A DNA stretch of 64,000 nucleotides from Planctomycetota bacterium. Its GTDB lineage: Bacteria > Planctomycetota > UBA1135 > GCA-002686595. The notes under the pieces are model-generated. The model was not told the DNA's origin and made no database searches. It worked only from the letters and a program-made list of their open reading frames with translations. The translations under genes and the position numbers were made by a program. Of this stretch, positions 26,897 to 36,402 are shown in pieces. Each line of letters begins with the position of its first letter. Positions within the stretch are counted from its first letter, which is position 1. The stretch is taken from positions 310,001 through 374,000 of the forward strand of contig DUCM01000006.1 in NCBI GenBank assembly GCA_012959785.1, written 5' to 3'.

Positions 26897-29800
26897 TCAG
26901 GGACAGTAGTTGATGCGCAAGCCCCGCGACATGCCGAGACCCGTTCCGTCGCCTTGCAAGGGATCGCGGAACCAGACCTGGTAGTAGAGCGTGCTGCCCA
27001 CCAACCCCGGTGTGACATCGATGGCGAAGGTACTGATGCCTACATTGCTGGTGGTGTTGTTGCCCTCGCGAACGAACGGCGCCCCCACCAGGCGATAGGT
27101 GTTGGAGAATGGGACCAGGGCCCAGGACTGACCAGAGAACAGGAAGGCCGGCTGATTAAGGGCCGCATCCTGCACGACAATCTCGAAGCCACCTCCCGGT
27201 GCAGGAGTGCCATTGGTCACGAGATGAGGGGTTTCCTTGGTGCTAGAAGGCTTCGCGGGGCCGAAACTCGTGGGGGCAACACAGCCCCCCAGAGCTGGAC
27301 CAAATTCGACCAGTTGTAAATCATCTATCTGCCAGCCCCCCAGGCGCCATTGCGCGTTGCTGCGGATCTCGAACTCGATTACAACGGCCGCCTGGCCGTC
27401 AGCTTGCCCTGAAATGTCGAACTCCACCTCAGTCCAGGCCGTGTCGAGGATGTGAGCCTCGTTGCCGCTGGTCCAAGCCACCGTGCCGTTGACTCTCACC
27501 GAGAGTTCGTCGGTGCGGTGCACCGAAGCCCAGCGCTGGAAGCGCAAGCGCGTTCCGATGCGTCCGGTGCAATCGTAAGCCGGCGAGCGCAGGTAAGCGT
27601 GGATGTCGTTGCCGTAGCGACCTTCGCCAGAGACGCCCAGGTCGAGGGCCCAGAGGTTGAAGCCGCTGGCGGCCGTGGTCGGATCGCTCCAGTGGATGGC
27701 GGTCGTGCCGCCATCAAAAATCGTCCCGCTTTTGCCCGCGGAGAAACCATTTTCCCACTCGTCTTGGGAGCTAGAGGTGTCGCCATAGCTGCCGTGGTTC
27801 CAAGAACTGGAGCCGGTTTCCATGTTGTCGGTAAGGAAGACCGCCGGAGAGCCAACAGCGAAGGACGCCGGCGCAGCGGCACCGGTGTCGGGCCATGCGA
27901 TGCTGTTGCCGAGGGAGTCGCTGGCGCTGAACCAGAGTTCGACCACGGCGGGAGAAACCACATCGGGCAGCAGCGCCGCGAAGAAGTCATCGGGCAGAGA
28001 GGCCAGGTTGTCGACCTGCCAGGCGCCACCATTGATGCGGTAGTGAAGCTGGCTTGAGGTCAGGCTCTGGCCCATGTGGGGCACGATGGAAATCTGCGCG
28101 TCGTAGGGACCGCTCTCGGTCAAGCTGTCCACGGGCACGACGATATTCTCCATGGTAAGCGGGTGCAGGTCGACGCCGGGCCAACCCTGAGCCGCGAAAC
28201 CCGCCTCAATCTCCGTGTAGTGCGGCGATCCGTTGTTGACATCGCCGTCATCATCATCGAGGACCAGCCACTGAACCTCGATGATCGATTTGATCTCGGT
28301 CTGGTTGTAGGCGGCCATCCAGCCCAGGAAGATCGCGTTCGAGAGGTCGTCGCCCAGGGCGTTGCCGAGGGTCTGGTTGAGTTCCTCGCGCACCTTCCAG
28401 GCAGCGCCCATCCAGACCTTGCCCTCTTGGTGCACCTCGCCGCCGTGGCAAGCGGCATTAAAGTCGCCGCAGAACTGCAAGTTGTTCAGTCCACTGCGAA
28501 TGTAACCGCTGCCGAAAAAGTCCTCGCCCATGATGGGCGTATCGTAGAGGTACATGGCCCAGACATCGGCGTTGCCCTCGCCCATGCCATCGGCGCCGTT
28601 GCCTGTGCCGTAGCGTACATTGAGCCAGTGCCCCATTTCATGGGCTACCACAGTCGAGTAACTGGTATTGACGCAGCCCCCTCCGGGAGTGAAGAAGTTG
28701 ACCGAGCCGCCATCGAAGTAGGCATTGCAGTTCTGGTTCAGATTTACTTTCGCCGCCGCGGTGAAGTCGGCGTGACTGTCGGCTGGGTTGATTGCACGGA
28801 TCCAATCTCTCAGCAAGTTGATGCTCTGGAAGGCATTGGACTGGGCCGTGACGAGAGCCTGGCTCGACGGGTTCATGGTGATCGAGTTGCCGGCGCCGGT
28901 TTGCAAGTTGAGACTCGTGCTGTACTCCGAACCGGACTCGTTGAAGACCCGCGCAAAGGGGCCTTCGAAGGTGCAGGTCACTTGCAAGGGGCCGTTCACC
29001 CCCGCGAAGTTGAAGGCGCCGGTGGCATCGGTGGTCATATCTCCCACCGAAGAGGTCATGCGCAGGTGCGTCATGGGAAAGCTCTGCTCGGGATTGCCTC
29101 CCGAGTCGGGAGCGGTGCCGGGGGTGACCATGGCTCTGACCACCCCACCCACATCAAAGTTGTGGACGAGATTGATGGCCCCCAGGAACTCACCCGTAAC
29201 CGCATCGACCATGAGTGTCTCGCCCGTGGGGCGCGCGTCGCTAACTGCGGCCAGAAGATCCACACGCCAGATGAGTTGCGGCACTCGAGTCGTGCCGGTC
29301 TGCACCTGCAAGACCGCCAGGCTTGCAGGCGAAGTTTGGGTGCCGACGAGTCCATGGCGATCAGTGAATATTTCGCCCGCGCGCAAGACCGCGTCAGCCG
29401 CCTTGAGGCGCGCGGGGACGATGCTGAGATCATCGCCGGGCAGGGCCGTCGAGTGCACCGACAACAGTCGCGCCTGGTCGTCAAAGAGCAAATGCACCCG
29501 CGCGCCTTGCACGGGCACGCCGTCGATCTCCTGAATGAAATTCACCGTGCGCTTGTCGATGGTGCCGAGGTGCGCCATGGGCAGGGGAATCTGTTCGAGG
29601 GGCACCAGGGTCAGGGGATCGACACCGGTCAAGGCCTGGGTGTCTCTGAGCATGAGCCGCCCGCGCAAGAACCAGTCGGCCTCGCTTGTGGGGATGAAAG
29701 TTGCCTCGGCGCGGCCGCCGTAAAGCATCTCGGCAAAGCCGGTTGTTCTGTCCACGCGCACTGTCCAGTTTGTTCCGTGCCGCGACCTCCAGGTGTCCAG

Positions 29801-29905
29801 GGCCTCCCCGTCCGTGGCGCTCAAAACAGCAAGAACAGCCGGGCTAGCACCGAGCGTGAGGGCCAGTGAGGCGAGGAAAACTCGTATTGTGGGTGTCACA
29901 AGCAT
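26897..29905 (-). CDS. Secreted M36/fungalysin-like zinc metallopeptidase
   Basis: A 1002-residue secreted protein. The ATG at 29905 begins a standard signal peptide (TIRVFLASLALTLGASPAVLA). Residues about 60-200 look like an FTP-type propeptide (NFIQEIDGVPVQGARVHL). The catalytic site is HEMGH at 422-426 with an acidic residue block downstream (GEGNADVWAMYL), fitting fungalysin/M36-like enzymes. The C-terminal 400 residues contain a jelly-roll or CUB-like module and end with LYYQVWFRDP and a short tail, a variant of the C-terminal module found in other secreted proteins here (42507 gene and the 57117 remnant). It likely acts outside the cell on proteins. The next gene downstream is another HExxH protein. 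Confidence 0.8.
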   Translation of the reverse strand: MLVTPTIRVFLASLALTLGASPAVLAVLSATDGEALDTWRSRHGTNWTVRVDRTTGFAEMLYGGRAEATFIPTSEADWFLRGRLMLRDTQALTGVDPLTLVPLEQIPLPMAHLGTIDKRTVNFIQEIDGVPVQGARVHLLFDDQARLLSVHSTALPGDDLSIVPARLKAADAVLRAGEIFTDRHGLVGTQTSPASLAVLQVQTGTTRVPQLIWRVDLLAAVSDARPTGETLMVDAVTGEFLGAINLVHNFDVGGVVRAMVTPGTAPDSGGNPEQSFPMTHLRMTSSVGDMTTDATGAFNFAGVNGPLQVTCTFEGPFARVFNESGSEYSTSLNLQTGAGNSITMNPSSQALVTAQSNAFQSINLLRDWIRAINPADSHADFTAAAKVNLNQNCNAYFDGGSVNFFTPGGGCVNTSYSTVVAHEMGHWLNVRYGTGNGADGMGEGNADVWAMYLYDTPIMGEDFFGSGYIRSGLNNLQFCGDFNAACHGGEVHQEGKVWMGAAWKVREELNQTLGNALGDDLSNAIFLGWMAAYNQTEIKSIIEVQWLVLDDDDGDVNNGSPHYTEIEAGFAAQGWPGVDLHPLTMENIVVPVDSLTESGPYDAQISIVPHMGQSLTSSQLHYRINGGAWQVDNLASLPDDFFAALLPDVVSPAVVELWFSASDSLGNSIAWPDTGAAAPASFAVGSPAVFLTDNMETGSSSWNHGSYGDTSSSQDEWENGFSAGKSGTIFDGGTTAIHWSDPTTAASGFNLWALDLGVSGEGRYGNDIHAYLRSPAYDCTGRIGTRLRFQRWASVHRTDELSVRVNGTVAWTSGNEAHILDTAWTEVEFDISGQADGQAAVVIEFEIRSNAQWRLGGWQIDDLQLVEFGPALGGCVAPTSFGPAKPSSTKETPHLVTNGTPAPGGGFEIVVQDAALNQPAFLFSGQSWALVPFSNTYRLVGAPFVREGNNTTSNVGISTFAIDVTPGLVGSTLYYQVWFRDPLQGDGTGLGMSRGLRINYCP

Positions 29906-30028
29906 GAACGAAGTCCTGACAAGAATTAGGGAGAAGGGCCTGGGGGGGGCCACTCAAGAGTACGGCATGGGGGACATTTCGTCTGTACTGGCTACCCTCT
30001 TCTCTCCGCCACCACGCCTCTACCTACA

Positions 30029-31738
30029 ATGACTCAACGCTACTCGGTTCTTCTGAGCCTGGCTCTCTCTCTCGTCTCCTCGGCTGCCGGCCAGGTGGAC
30101 GAGGACAGACGCGCCCACTTCGATGTCAGCGCCTACGATCTCGAACTCGCGGTGCGGCCCGGCGAAAAGGTCCTGGAAGGCCGCGGGCTGATCCGCGCGG
30201 TGGCCTTGGTGGAGGATCTCGCAAGGGTACAGCTCGACCTCGAAGACCTGCACGATGTGTTGGCGGTAAGCGACGGCGAAGGAACGGCTCTTGAGTTCGA
30301 ACGCATCGCCCACGGGCTCGTGATCCAACTCGCCGCACCCATCGCGAAGGGTGCCACCTTCGCCGTGCGCGTCGGCTGGCGCGGCCAGCCCAAGGGCGGC
30401 GACTTCGACGGCTTTCATTGGAAAGAATCCGCCGACGGTCAGCCCTGGATCAGCACCGCCTGCCAGGGACTCGGCGCCCACTACTGGTGGCCGTGCAAAG
30501 CCAGTTTTTTCCACCCCGAAGACAAGCCCGACACGGTCAGCATGACGATCACGTGCCCCGCGGGGCTCTACGCCGTGAGCAACGGCCGACTGCAATCCGT
30601 GCGCGAGGGCGCACCAAGCTGGTTCGATGAAGGAGACTCGTCGTGGCAGACCTATAGTTGGCGCCACAACTACCCCCTCGAGACCTACTCGGTGACTCTC
30701 AATGTGGGCCCCTTCGTGGTCGTCGAAGAGCAGCTCGAACTGCCCGGCCTTGAGTCGCCCCTGCCCTTCATCTCGTACATGCTGCCCGAGGATGCGGAGA
30801 AGGCCGCCTTGCAGTTCCAGGAAGTTCCGCGGCTCTTGGAAATCTACTCCGAGGCCTTCGGACCTTTTCCCTTTCCCGAGTCCAAGTTCGGCTTGGTGGA
30901 GACCAACTTCTGGGGCATGGAACACTCCACCGCGGTGGCCTACGGCTCAAGTTTTCCGGCTTGGTGCAAGGAGCACGGTGAGAAGGATCGCTACGCCCGT
31001 CGCAACCGGTGGTTTGATTACATCTTGATCCACGAGGTAGCCCACGAGTGGTGGGGCAACGCGGTTTCTGCGGAGCATTGGGGCCATTTCTGGATTCACG
31101 AAGGCTTTGGCACCTATGCCGAGGGTGTCTTCGTCGAGAAGACCGTAGGCCGCGAAGCCGCCGACCGCTTCTTCGCCGACACCAACCGGCGCGTCTCCAC
31201 CAAACGCGGCCGGCTCTACCGCGGCGACTCGCCGACCTCGCGAGAGGCCTACAGCGGCTTGATCTACAGTAAGGGCTCGGCGGTGCTCAACACCCTGCGG
31301 CACTTTGTCGACGACGATGCAGTCTGGTGGAGGAGCCTGGCCGATTTTAACCTCGAATTCCGCTACGGAAACGCCACCACCGAGGATTTCCAGGCCATCC
31401 TGGAGCGCAACACCAAGCAGCCCTGGGGACAGTTCTTCCAGGAATGGTTCTACGCCGAGGGCGCACCAGAGCTCGCCATCAAGCTCGTCGGGGCTGAGAG
31501 CAGTATCGAAGTCGAGGTGCAGAACCTCCACGGAGAGTTCCATGTGCCCCTCGACATCGCCTGGAGCGCTAGCGGCGAGGAGCACACTCTGCGCCTGGCC
31601 GTCGATCCGGGCTTGAACAGTTTTTCCATCCCCGCCAGCGCGCCTGGCGATGTGCGAGTTCTTTTCCTCGAGCGCCTGCTAGGTAAACACACCGTCAAAC
31701 GGCCAGAGCTCCGCCCGCTGCCCGCTCCCCCAAAATAA
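30029..31738 (+). CDS. M1 family aminopeptidase
   Basis: A 569-residue zinc aminopeptidase with a signal peptide (SVLLSLALSLVSSAAG), so probably periplasmic or secreted. An N-terminal beta domain leads to the exopeptidase motif WGMEHSTAV (GMEHS at 296-300, in place of the textbook GAMEN and common in bacterial M1 proteins). Zinc ligands are HEVAHEWWGN (335-344) and the Glu in WIHEGFGTYAEG about 20 residues later. A downstream Tyr-containing segment (YSKGSAVLNTLRHF) fits the catalytic Tyr region. The short length suggests the large C-terminal helical domain of the classic enzymes is reduced. It is divergent from the M36-like gene with 123 bases between. Confidence 0.92.
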   Translation: MTQRYSVLLSLALSLVSSAAGQVDEDRRAHFDVSAYDLELAVRPGEKVLEGRGLIRAVALVEDLARVQLDLEDLHDVLAVSDGEGTALEFERIAHGLVIQLAAPIAKGATFAVRVGWRGQPKGGDFDGFHWKESADGQPWISTACQGLGAHYWWPCKASFFHPEDKPDTVSMTITCPAGLYAVSNGRLQSVREGAPSWFDEGDSSWQTYSWRHNYPLETYSVTLNVGPFVVVEEQLELPGLESPLPFISYMLPEDAEKAALQFQEVPRLLEIYSEAFGPFPFPESKFGLVETNFWGMEHSTAVAYGSSFPAWCKEHGEKDRYARRNRWFDYILIHEVAHEWWGNAVSAEHWGHFWIHEGFGTYAEGVFVEKTVGREAADRFFADTNRRVSTKRGRLYRGDSPTSREAYSGLIYSKGSAVLNTLRHFVDDDAVWWRSLADFNLEFRYGNATTEDFQAILERNTKQPWGQFFQEWFYAEGAPELAIKLVGAESSIEVEVQNLHGEFHVPLDIAWSASGEEHTLRLAVDPGLNSFSIPASAPGDVRVLFLERLLGKHTVKRPELRPLPAPPK

Positions 31739-31749
31739 AACATATTCCC

Positions 31750-32073
31750 ATGAGTTTCACCCACACCGACCAGCACCGCGAGTTCTCCTCGGAGAAGCTG
31801 CGCAAGTCAGCTCTCTTCGAGACCCCGCAGATGTTCTGCGACACCTACTGCCTTGAGCCCGGCCAAGAGCAGCGCATCCACGCCCACGAGGGGGCCACCA
31901 AGTTCTACCTGGTCCTCGAAGGTCAGGCGGCGATCACCATCGGCGAGGAACGCCGGACCCTACGCTCCGGCGGCCTGGCCTGGGCAGAGAGCGGCGAGGT
32001 CCATGGCGTGAGCAACATTTCCAGGGAACCCTGCGTCCTACTAGTGGCCATGGCACCACACCCCGGTCTCTAA
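31750..32073 (+). CDS. Small single-domain cupin protein
   Basis: A 107-residue cupin. Motif 1 is visible as RIHAHEGATKFYLVLEGQA (His-x-His with the trailing Glu) and motif 2 as the WAESGEVHGVSN segment with a further His, so a metal site is likely. Such small cupins are either enzymes or sensors; nothing in the neighbourhood fixes the role. It starts 12 bases after the aminopeptidase stop and may share its transcript. Its end overlaps the convergent pseudouridine synthase gene by 4 bases. Confidence 0.85.
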   Translation: MSFTHTDQHREFSSEKLRKSALFETPQMFCDTYCLEPGQEQRIHAHEGATKFYLVLEGQAAITIGEERRTLRSGGLAWAESGEVHGVSNISREPCVLLVAMAPHPGL

Positions 32074-32756
32074 CCGCGTGCCAGGCTCCACTCCTTGAGA
32101 GGCGGGGGCGCGGCGCGGAAGGAAAGGCGTTCGTCGCGGGTGGGATGGTCGAAGGCCAGGGCCCGGGCGTGCAGGGCGATGCTCTTGTCCGAGAGGGGCA
32201 CGGGAGCGCCGTACTTCAAGTCGCCCAGGAGCGGCGCGCCGAGGCCGCGGGCACAGGCCAGGCGCAACTGGTGCGAACGGCCGGTGTGGGGCACGAGTTC
32301 GAGCAGCCAGCACCCGGCGCTGGAGGCCAGGATGCGGTGGGCGGTGCGGGCCGAGCGGGCGCCTGCTACTCCGCTTGCGACGACTTCCACCGTGTTGCGC
32401 TCGCGATCCTTGACGAGGAATTGTTCGAGCTCGCCCGCGGGTAGCAACGGCTCTCGGGCCACGATGCCCCAGTAGGTTTTTTGCACGCTGCCGGTGCGGA
32501 ACTGCTCGGTCAGGCGCGCGGCGGCCTTGGATGTGCGGGCGAAGATCACCAGGCCGGAAACCGGTCGGTCCAGGCGCGAGACGACACCGAGAAAAACGGC
32601 TCCGGGCTTGTTGTATTCCCGGCCCACCCAGGCCTTGGCCGCATCGAGCAAGCTCGCGTCGCCCGAGGAGTCAGGCACCACCGGTACACCGGCGGGTTTG
32701 TGCACCACGATGACATGGTTGTCGCAGTGCTCCACGGCGAGAGCCGAGGCATCCAT
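32070..32756 (-). CDS. RluA-family RNA pseudouridine synthase
   Basis: A 228-residue pseudouridine synthase of the RluA/RluC/RluD family. The catalytic Asp is in SRLDRPVSGL (family motif HRLD-x-x-TSG; here the His is Ser). The N-terminus reads HVIVVHKPAGVPVVP, typical of the family core, with no S4 domain. The ATG at 32756 overlaps the stop of the upstream methyltransferase by one base (TGATG), which favours it over a GTG seven codons earlier. Coupling with an RlmI-like methyltransferase suggests both modify ribosomal RNA, though the target base is unknown. Confidence 0.9.
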   Translation of the reverse strand: MDASALAVEHCDNHVIVVHKPAGVPVVPDSSGDASLLDAAKAWVGREYNKPGAVFLGVVSRLDRPVSGLVIFARTSKAAARLTEQFRTGSVQKTYWGIVAREPLLPAGELEQFLVKDRERNTVEVVASGVAGARSARTAHRILASSAGCWLLELVPHTGRSHQLRLACARGLGAPLLGDLKYGAPVPLSDKSIALHARALAFDHPTRDERLSFRAAPPPLKEWSLARG

Positions 32757-33754
32757 CAGAGATCGAGGCCGCGCCACCAGCGCGCGCAGAAACCGGCTGG
32801 CAGGAGCCGCCGCGTTCCTTCAGTCTCGCGCAGAGCCAACTCCCCCACCGCCTGGGTGCCTCCCTCAAAATCTTCAAGCAGGTTGGAAAAGGCCAGGGGC
32901 GAATAGCCCACGGCGTAGGTCGAAAGCACCAGCAGGCCCCGCTCGGCCACCAGAGAGCGAGCCGCCTCAAAGAGCGGCGCGAGACCCTGCTCCAAGCGCC
33001 AGCGTTCGCCCCGGGGCCCGCGGCCCTGGTGCGGCGGATCGAGCAGGACGATCTCGTAGTGCGATCCACGGCGCACTTCTCGTTGGGCGAAGACCAGGGC
33101 ATCCTCGAGCAGGACGCGCAGGCTGTCCTCGGGCAGCCCACTGGCCACGAGGTTTTCGCGCATCCAACCGAGGGAAGTCTTCGAAGCGTCCACATGGGTC
33201 ACCTCGAGGCCGGCCTGGTGGGCGAGCACCGAGGCGGCTCCGGTATAGCCGAAGAGATTGAGCAACCGCGCACCCGTTCCAAGTTGGCTGGCGGCCCTGG
33301 CGACGAATTCCCAGTTGGAGGCCTGTTCAGGAAAGACGCCCACATGCTTGAAGGGCGTTGGCCGGATCACAAAACGCGCCTGAGAGTAGTCCATGAGCCA
33401 ACTCGGTTGGGCATCCCGAGCGGCCGCATGGGCCCCCCGGCGCGCCTCCCAGCGTCCGCCGCGATCGGACTCGCGCACGAAGGTGAGATCGGCGCTGCGC
33501 CAGAGGCTCTCGGAGCCGCGCCGATTCCAGAGCGCCTGGGGGTCGGGGCGCCGCAGCACGAGCTCGCCAAAGCGCTCCAACTTCTCGCCTTGCCCCGAAT
33601 CGAGCAAGGCGTAGCCCGCGAACTCACTGATCTCAAATACATTGGGTCCCACGCCGTAGAGGATACGGGTCGGCGAGGGCAAACACCTTTGAATCTCCCA
33701 CGGCTGGCTCGGAAACACGCGAAGCTTGCGCTCGGGACGCAGCGAAGCGATCAT
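32756..33754 (-). CDS. SAM-dependent methyltransferase, RlmI/RlmK-like
   Basis: A 332-residue class I methyltransferase resembling the 23S rRNA m5C methyltransferase family (RlmI) and related COG1092 proteins. SAM-binding motif I is LLNLFGYTGAASVLA, the acidic residue is in THVDASKTSLGWMREN, and the catalytic motif is LLDPPHQGRG (DPP, as in RlmI relatives). The N-terminal PUA domain of RlmI is not obvious. The ATG at 33754 is chosen; the frame runs 16 codons further but would overlap the divergent gene start. Its stop overlaps the start of the pseudouridine synthase gene. Confidence 0.85.
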   Translation of the reverse strand: MIASLRPERKLRVFPSQPWEIQRCLPSPTRILYGVGPNVFEISEFAGYALLDSGQGEKLERFGELVLRRPDPQALWNRRGSESLWRSADLTFVRESDRGGRWEARRGAHAAARDAQPSWLMDYSQARFVIRPTPFKHVGVFPEQASNWEFVARAASQLGTGARLLNLFGYTGAASVLAHQAGLEVTHVDASKTSLGWMRENLVASGLPEDSLRVLLEDALVFAQREVRRGSHYEIVLLDPPHQGRGPRGERWRLEQGLAPLFEAARSLVAERGLLVLSTYAVGYSPLAFSNLLEDFEGGTQAVGELALRETEGTRRLLPAGFCARWWRGLDL

Positions 33755-33784
33755 CTTCGGCCGCCTGCGGCGGTTCTCACCAAA

Positions 33785-35188
33785 TTGAAGTCCCTTCGCC
33801 ACACCCTCCCCCTGCTGCTGTCCGCCGTCCTAGGTACCGGATGCGCGAGCTACAACGAGCAGGTGGACGCGGCCGTCGAAATTTATGCCACAGGCGACTT
33901 TGCGGAGGCTGCGGAGAGGCTTACCTCCCATGAGTTCGCGGACCAGCGCAATGGCCGCCGCGACGGCATCCTATTGCGACTCGAGGCGGCCAAGGCGCTC
34001 CTCGACGCTGGGCGCTACGAGGATTCGAGCGCCATGTTCGACCGGGCCGCCAACTTGATGCTCGAGTTCGATTACGCTGCCGACATCTCGGTCTCGGAGG
34101 AGATCACAGCCCTCGCGGGGGCCCAGGCCTCCCGGGCCTACCGTGGCACGCGCTACGACGCCATCCAACTCGAGGTCTACGAGACGCTCAATTACATGGC
34201 CCGCAACGATCTCGGGGAGGCCTTGGTGCACACGCGCAAGGCCTTCGCGCGCCAGGCCGCCGCCGTGGCGGCCAACGCCGCCGAGATCAGCTCCCGTGCT
34301 AAACGCGCGAGAAGAGACGGCATCGATTGCGACCGGGTGCTCAAGGACCCGGGCTACAGCAAAGCCAGGGCGGGTTTTCAGAGCCTGGTCAACCCCGCCT
34401 ACGCCGACTTCGTCAACCCCTGCGCCAGCCTGCTCTCGGCGCTGCTTCTGCGCGAGGACGGCGATGCGGCCAATGCTCTGGTGGACCTGCGCAAAGTCGC
34501 TCGCATGGTGCCGGGCAACAGCTATCTCAGCCAACTGCTGGCGGAGTTCGAGGCCGCGAATGAACCCGCCCAGAATCGTGTCTACATCCTCCTGGAAAGC
34601 GGCCTGGCTCCTGTGCGCCTGGAAGAGCGCCTGACTCTCATCAGCTATCGACAGGGCATCTCCCGTTTCGCCATCCCGACCCTCGTCCCGGTGCCGAATC
34701 AAGTCCAGGGCCTTTGCATCGAGAGCCCCCTGGCGGGCAACAGCTTTCAGAGCGAGCACCTCGCCAGCATCGAGAGCATGGTGGCCACGGACTTTGCCGC
34801 CGCCCTGCCGGGCATCGTACTGCGCACTCTGGCCGCCCTCGTGGCCAAGGAGGTTGTCACGCACCAACTTGAGAGCAAGCGTGACAAGAACCTGGGTTTT
34901 CTCGTGGCCAATGTCTGGAAGGCGGTCACATCGCAGGCCGATCTGCGGACCTGGCGCACCATGGGCGCGGAGTATCAACTGGCCGTGCTGCCAGCACCCG
35001 AGGACGGCCGCTTGGACCTGTTCCTGGTGGATCGCCATGGCGGCCGCCACCTGCCCCTGGAAATACTCCTGCCCCGTGCGCGCACGACCCTCATCTATGT
35101 GCGCAGCCCCAGCCTGACAGCCCTCGGCGCCCACATCATGCCGATCGGCCCCAGCCAACCCCGCACAGCTTCCCGGCCCTCCCCTTGA
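33785..35188 (+). CDS. COG3014-type lipoprotein-like TPR protein
   Basis: A 467-residue exported protein, starting at a TTG (frame open further up but over the opposite-strand methyltransferase). The head KSLRHTLPLLLSAVLGTGCAS looks like a lipoprotein signal, although the lipobox is not perfect. The body is helical and TPR-like (AVEIYATGDFAEAAERL, ALLDAGRYEDSSAMFDRAA). Family COG3014 proteins are encoded beside YcfL and LpoB, and exactly those two follow here, so the assignment rests on both sequence and context. It may help assemble or regulate the LpoB cell-wall synthase activator. A TTGA overlap with a possible early start of the next gene is present. Confidence 0.78.
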   Translation: MKSLRHTLPLLLSAVLGTGCASYNEQVDAAVEIYATGDFAEAAERLTSHEFADQRNGRRDGILLRLEAAKALLDAGRYEDSSAMFDRAANLMLEFDYAADISVSEEITALAGAQASRAYRGTRYDAIQLEVYETLNYMARNDLGEALVHTRKAFARQAAAVAANAAEISSRAKRARRDGIDCDRVLKDPGYSKARAGFQSLVNPAYADFVNPCASLLSALLLREDGDAANALVDLRKVARMVPGNSYLSQLLAEFEAANEPAQNRVYILLESGLAPVRLEERLTLISYRQGISRFAIPTLVPVPNQVQGLCIESPLAGNSFQSEHLASIESMVATDFAAALPGIVLRTLAALVAKEVVTHQLESKRDKNLGFLVANVWKAVTSQADLRTWRTMGAEYQLAVLPAPEDGRLDLFLVDRHGGRHLPLEILLPRARTTLIYVRSPSLTALGAHIMPIGPSQPRTASRPSP

Positions 35189-35226
35189 ATACCAGCCCTT
35201 CGAACATCCACCCCAAGAGAATGCCC

Positions 35227-35640
35227 ATGCGTCACCGATTCACCCCCCTGCTGGGACTTCTGCTGCTCTTCTGCGCGAGCTGCGAGAGCCCGAACTACAA
35301 GCCCCCCGGAGCGGCCCCCGCGCTCGCCGAAGACATCTGGAAGGAACATGTCCACATGAGCCAGGCCGCCTGGCAGACGGTGCGAGTCCTCGGCGTCCGC
35401 GAGACCCGCAAGAACAACTTGTTGCAAGTCCAGATTGACCTCAAGAGCAAGATCGGGCGCCGTCGTGGCCTGCGCACGCGCTTTGAGTGGTTCGATGGCT
35501 CGGGGTTCAAGCTGGACGGACCCAATGAAAGCTGGATGAACCAACTCATACTCGCGGAGGAGGAGTTTTCTCTAGGCGCGATCGCCACCAACCCCAAGGC
35601 CCAGAGCTGGCGTTTGAATGTCGAGATCTGGTCGCGCTGA
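35227..35640 (+). CDS. YcfL/DUF1425-family lipoprotein
   Basis: A 137-residue lipoprotein-like protein: RHRFTPLLGLLLLFCASCES gives a signal with cysteine at residue 17. The start at 35227 is preferred because AAGAGA sits 7 bases upstream; in-frame starts at 35221 and a TTG at 35185 are alternatives. The body has the DUF1425 pattern of a single immunoglobulin-like sandwich, with RFEWFDGSGFKLD near residue 80. In many Gram-negative bacteria ycfL lies directly before lpoB, as it does here. Function is unknown beyond this association. Confidence 0.8.
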   Translation: MRHRFTPLLGLLLLFCASCESPNYKPPGAAPALAEDIWKEHVHMSQAAWQTVRVLGVRETRKNNLLQVQIDLKSKIGRRRGLRTRFEWFDGSGFKLDGPNESWMNQLILAEEEFSLGAIATNPKAQSWRLNVEIWSR

Positions 35641-35699
35641 GCCTTCCCCAAAAAAAAACAAGCCCTTCCACAGAACCAATAGTCCTCAAGGAACAAGCC

Positions 35700-36314
35700 A
35701 TGAAAACCAAAGCCCTGCTCGCCCCTCTGCTCGCGATCCTCGTCCTCGGTGCCTGCCAAAATGAGCCGCGGCGCATCGATCCCTCAGGGGACGAAACCGT
35801 GACATCGGCCGGTGTCGACTACAACGAGATCATCGAATGGACCGACACGCTCACCCATCGCATGCTCACCAGCACCTTCCTCGACACGGGAGAATTCGGC
35901 TCCCAGCCGATCAAAATGGTGGTCAGCGATATTGAGAACAAGACTGATATCTCGCACTTCCCCAGCGACATCCTGCTGGGCAACATCAAGGCCTCCCTGC
36001 TCGATTCGGGCAAGACGCGCTTCGTCACGACCTACGGCACCCAGGGCACCGACGACATGACGCGCTTCACCCAGGAGCTCTCCGACGATCCGCTCTTCGA
36101 CGACTCCCAGGTGCCCGCATCCGGCCAGGCCAGCGTGGCCCGACTCTCCCTGCGCACCCAGATCCTGTGGAGCCGCTCCCAGGGCACCAGACAGGCTCAG
36201 AACACCTATGTAGTGCACATGTGGGTCAGCGATGTGCGCAACGGCGAGGAGGTCTGGCGCAGCCGCTCGGACCCCATCGCGAAAAAATTCAAGAAAGGTA
36301 GCGTTGGTTGGTAG
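35700..36314 (+). CDS. LpoB-like penicillin-binding protein activator
   Basis: A 204-residue lipoprotein (signal KALLAPLLAILVLGACQNEP; lipobox LGAC). Like E. coli LpoB, it has a disordered linker (about 22-40) and then the globular TolB-N-like fold: MVVSDIENKTDISHFPSD and later SVARLSLRTQILWSRSQ, with a C-terminal strand VRNGEEVWRSRSDPIAKKF. LpoB activates the synthase PBP1b from the outer membrane, so this suggests a regulated peptidoglycan layer. It is the third gene of the COG3014-YcfL-LpoB operon. The family match is good; whether it activates a PBP here is inferred. Confidence 0.82.
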   Translation: MKTKALLAPLLAILVLGACQNEPRRIDPSGDETVTSAGVDYNEIIEWTDTLTHRMLTSTFLDTGEFGSQPIKMVVSDIENKTDISHFPSDILLGNIKASLLDSGKTRFVTTYGTQGTDDMTRFTQELSDDPLFDDSQVPASGQASVARLSLRTQILWSRSQGTRQAQNTYVVHMWVSDVRNGEEVWRSRSDPIAKKFKKGSVGW

Positions 36315-36402
36315 GGATGCCGCCCAGTAGAGACGCCAGCTCGCAAGAGTCAGCCGTTCCCATCCCCCGCTAGGGGGTCCGGCTGATAGGCTCTCGCCTG
36401 CC

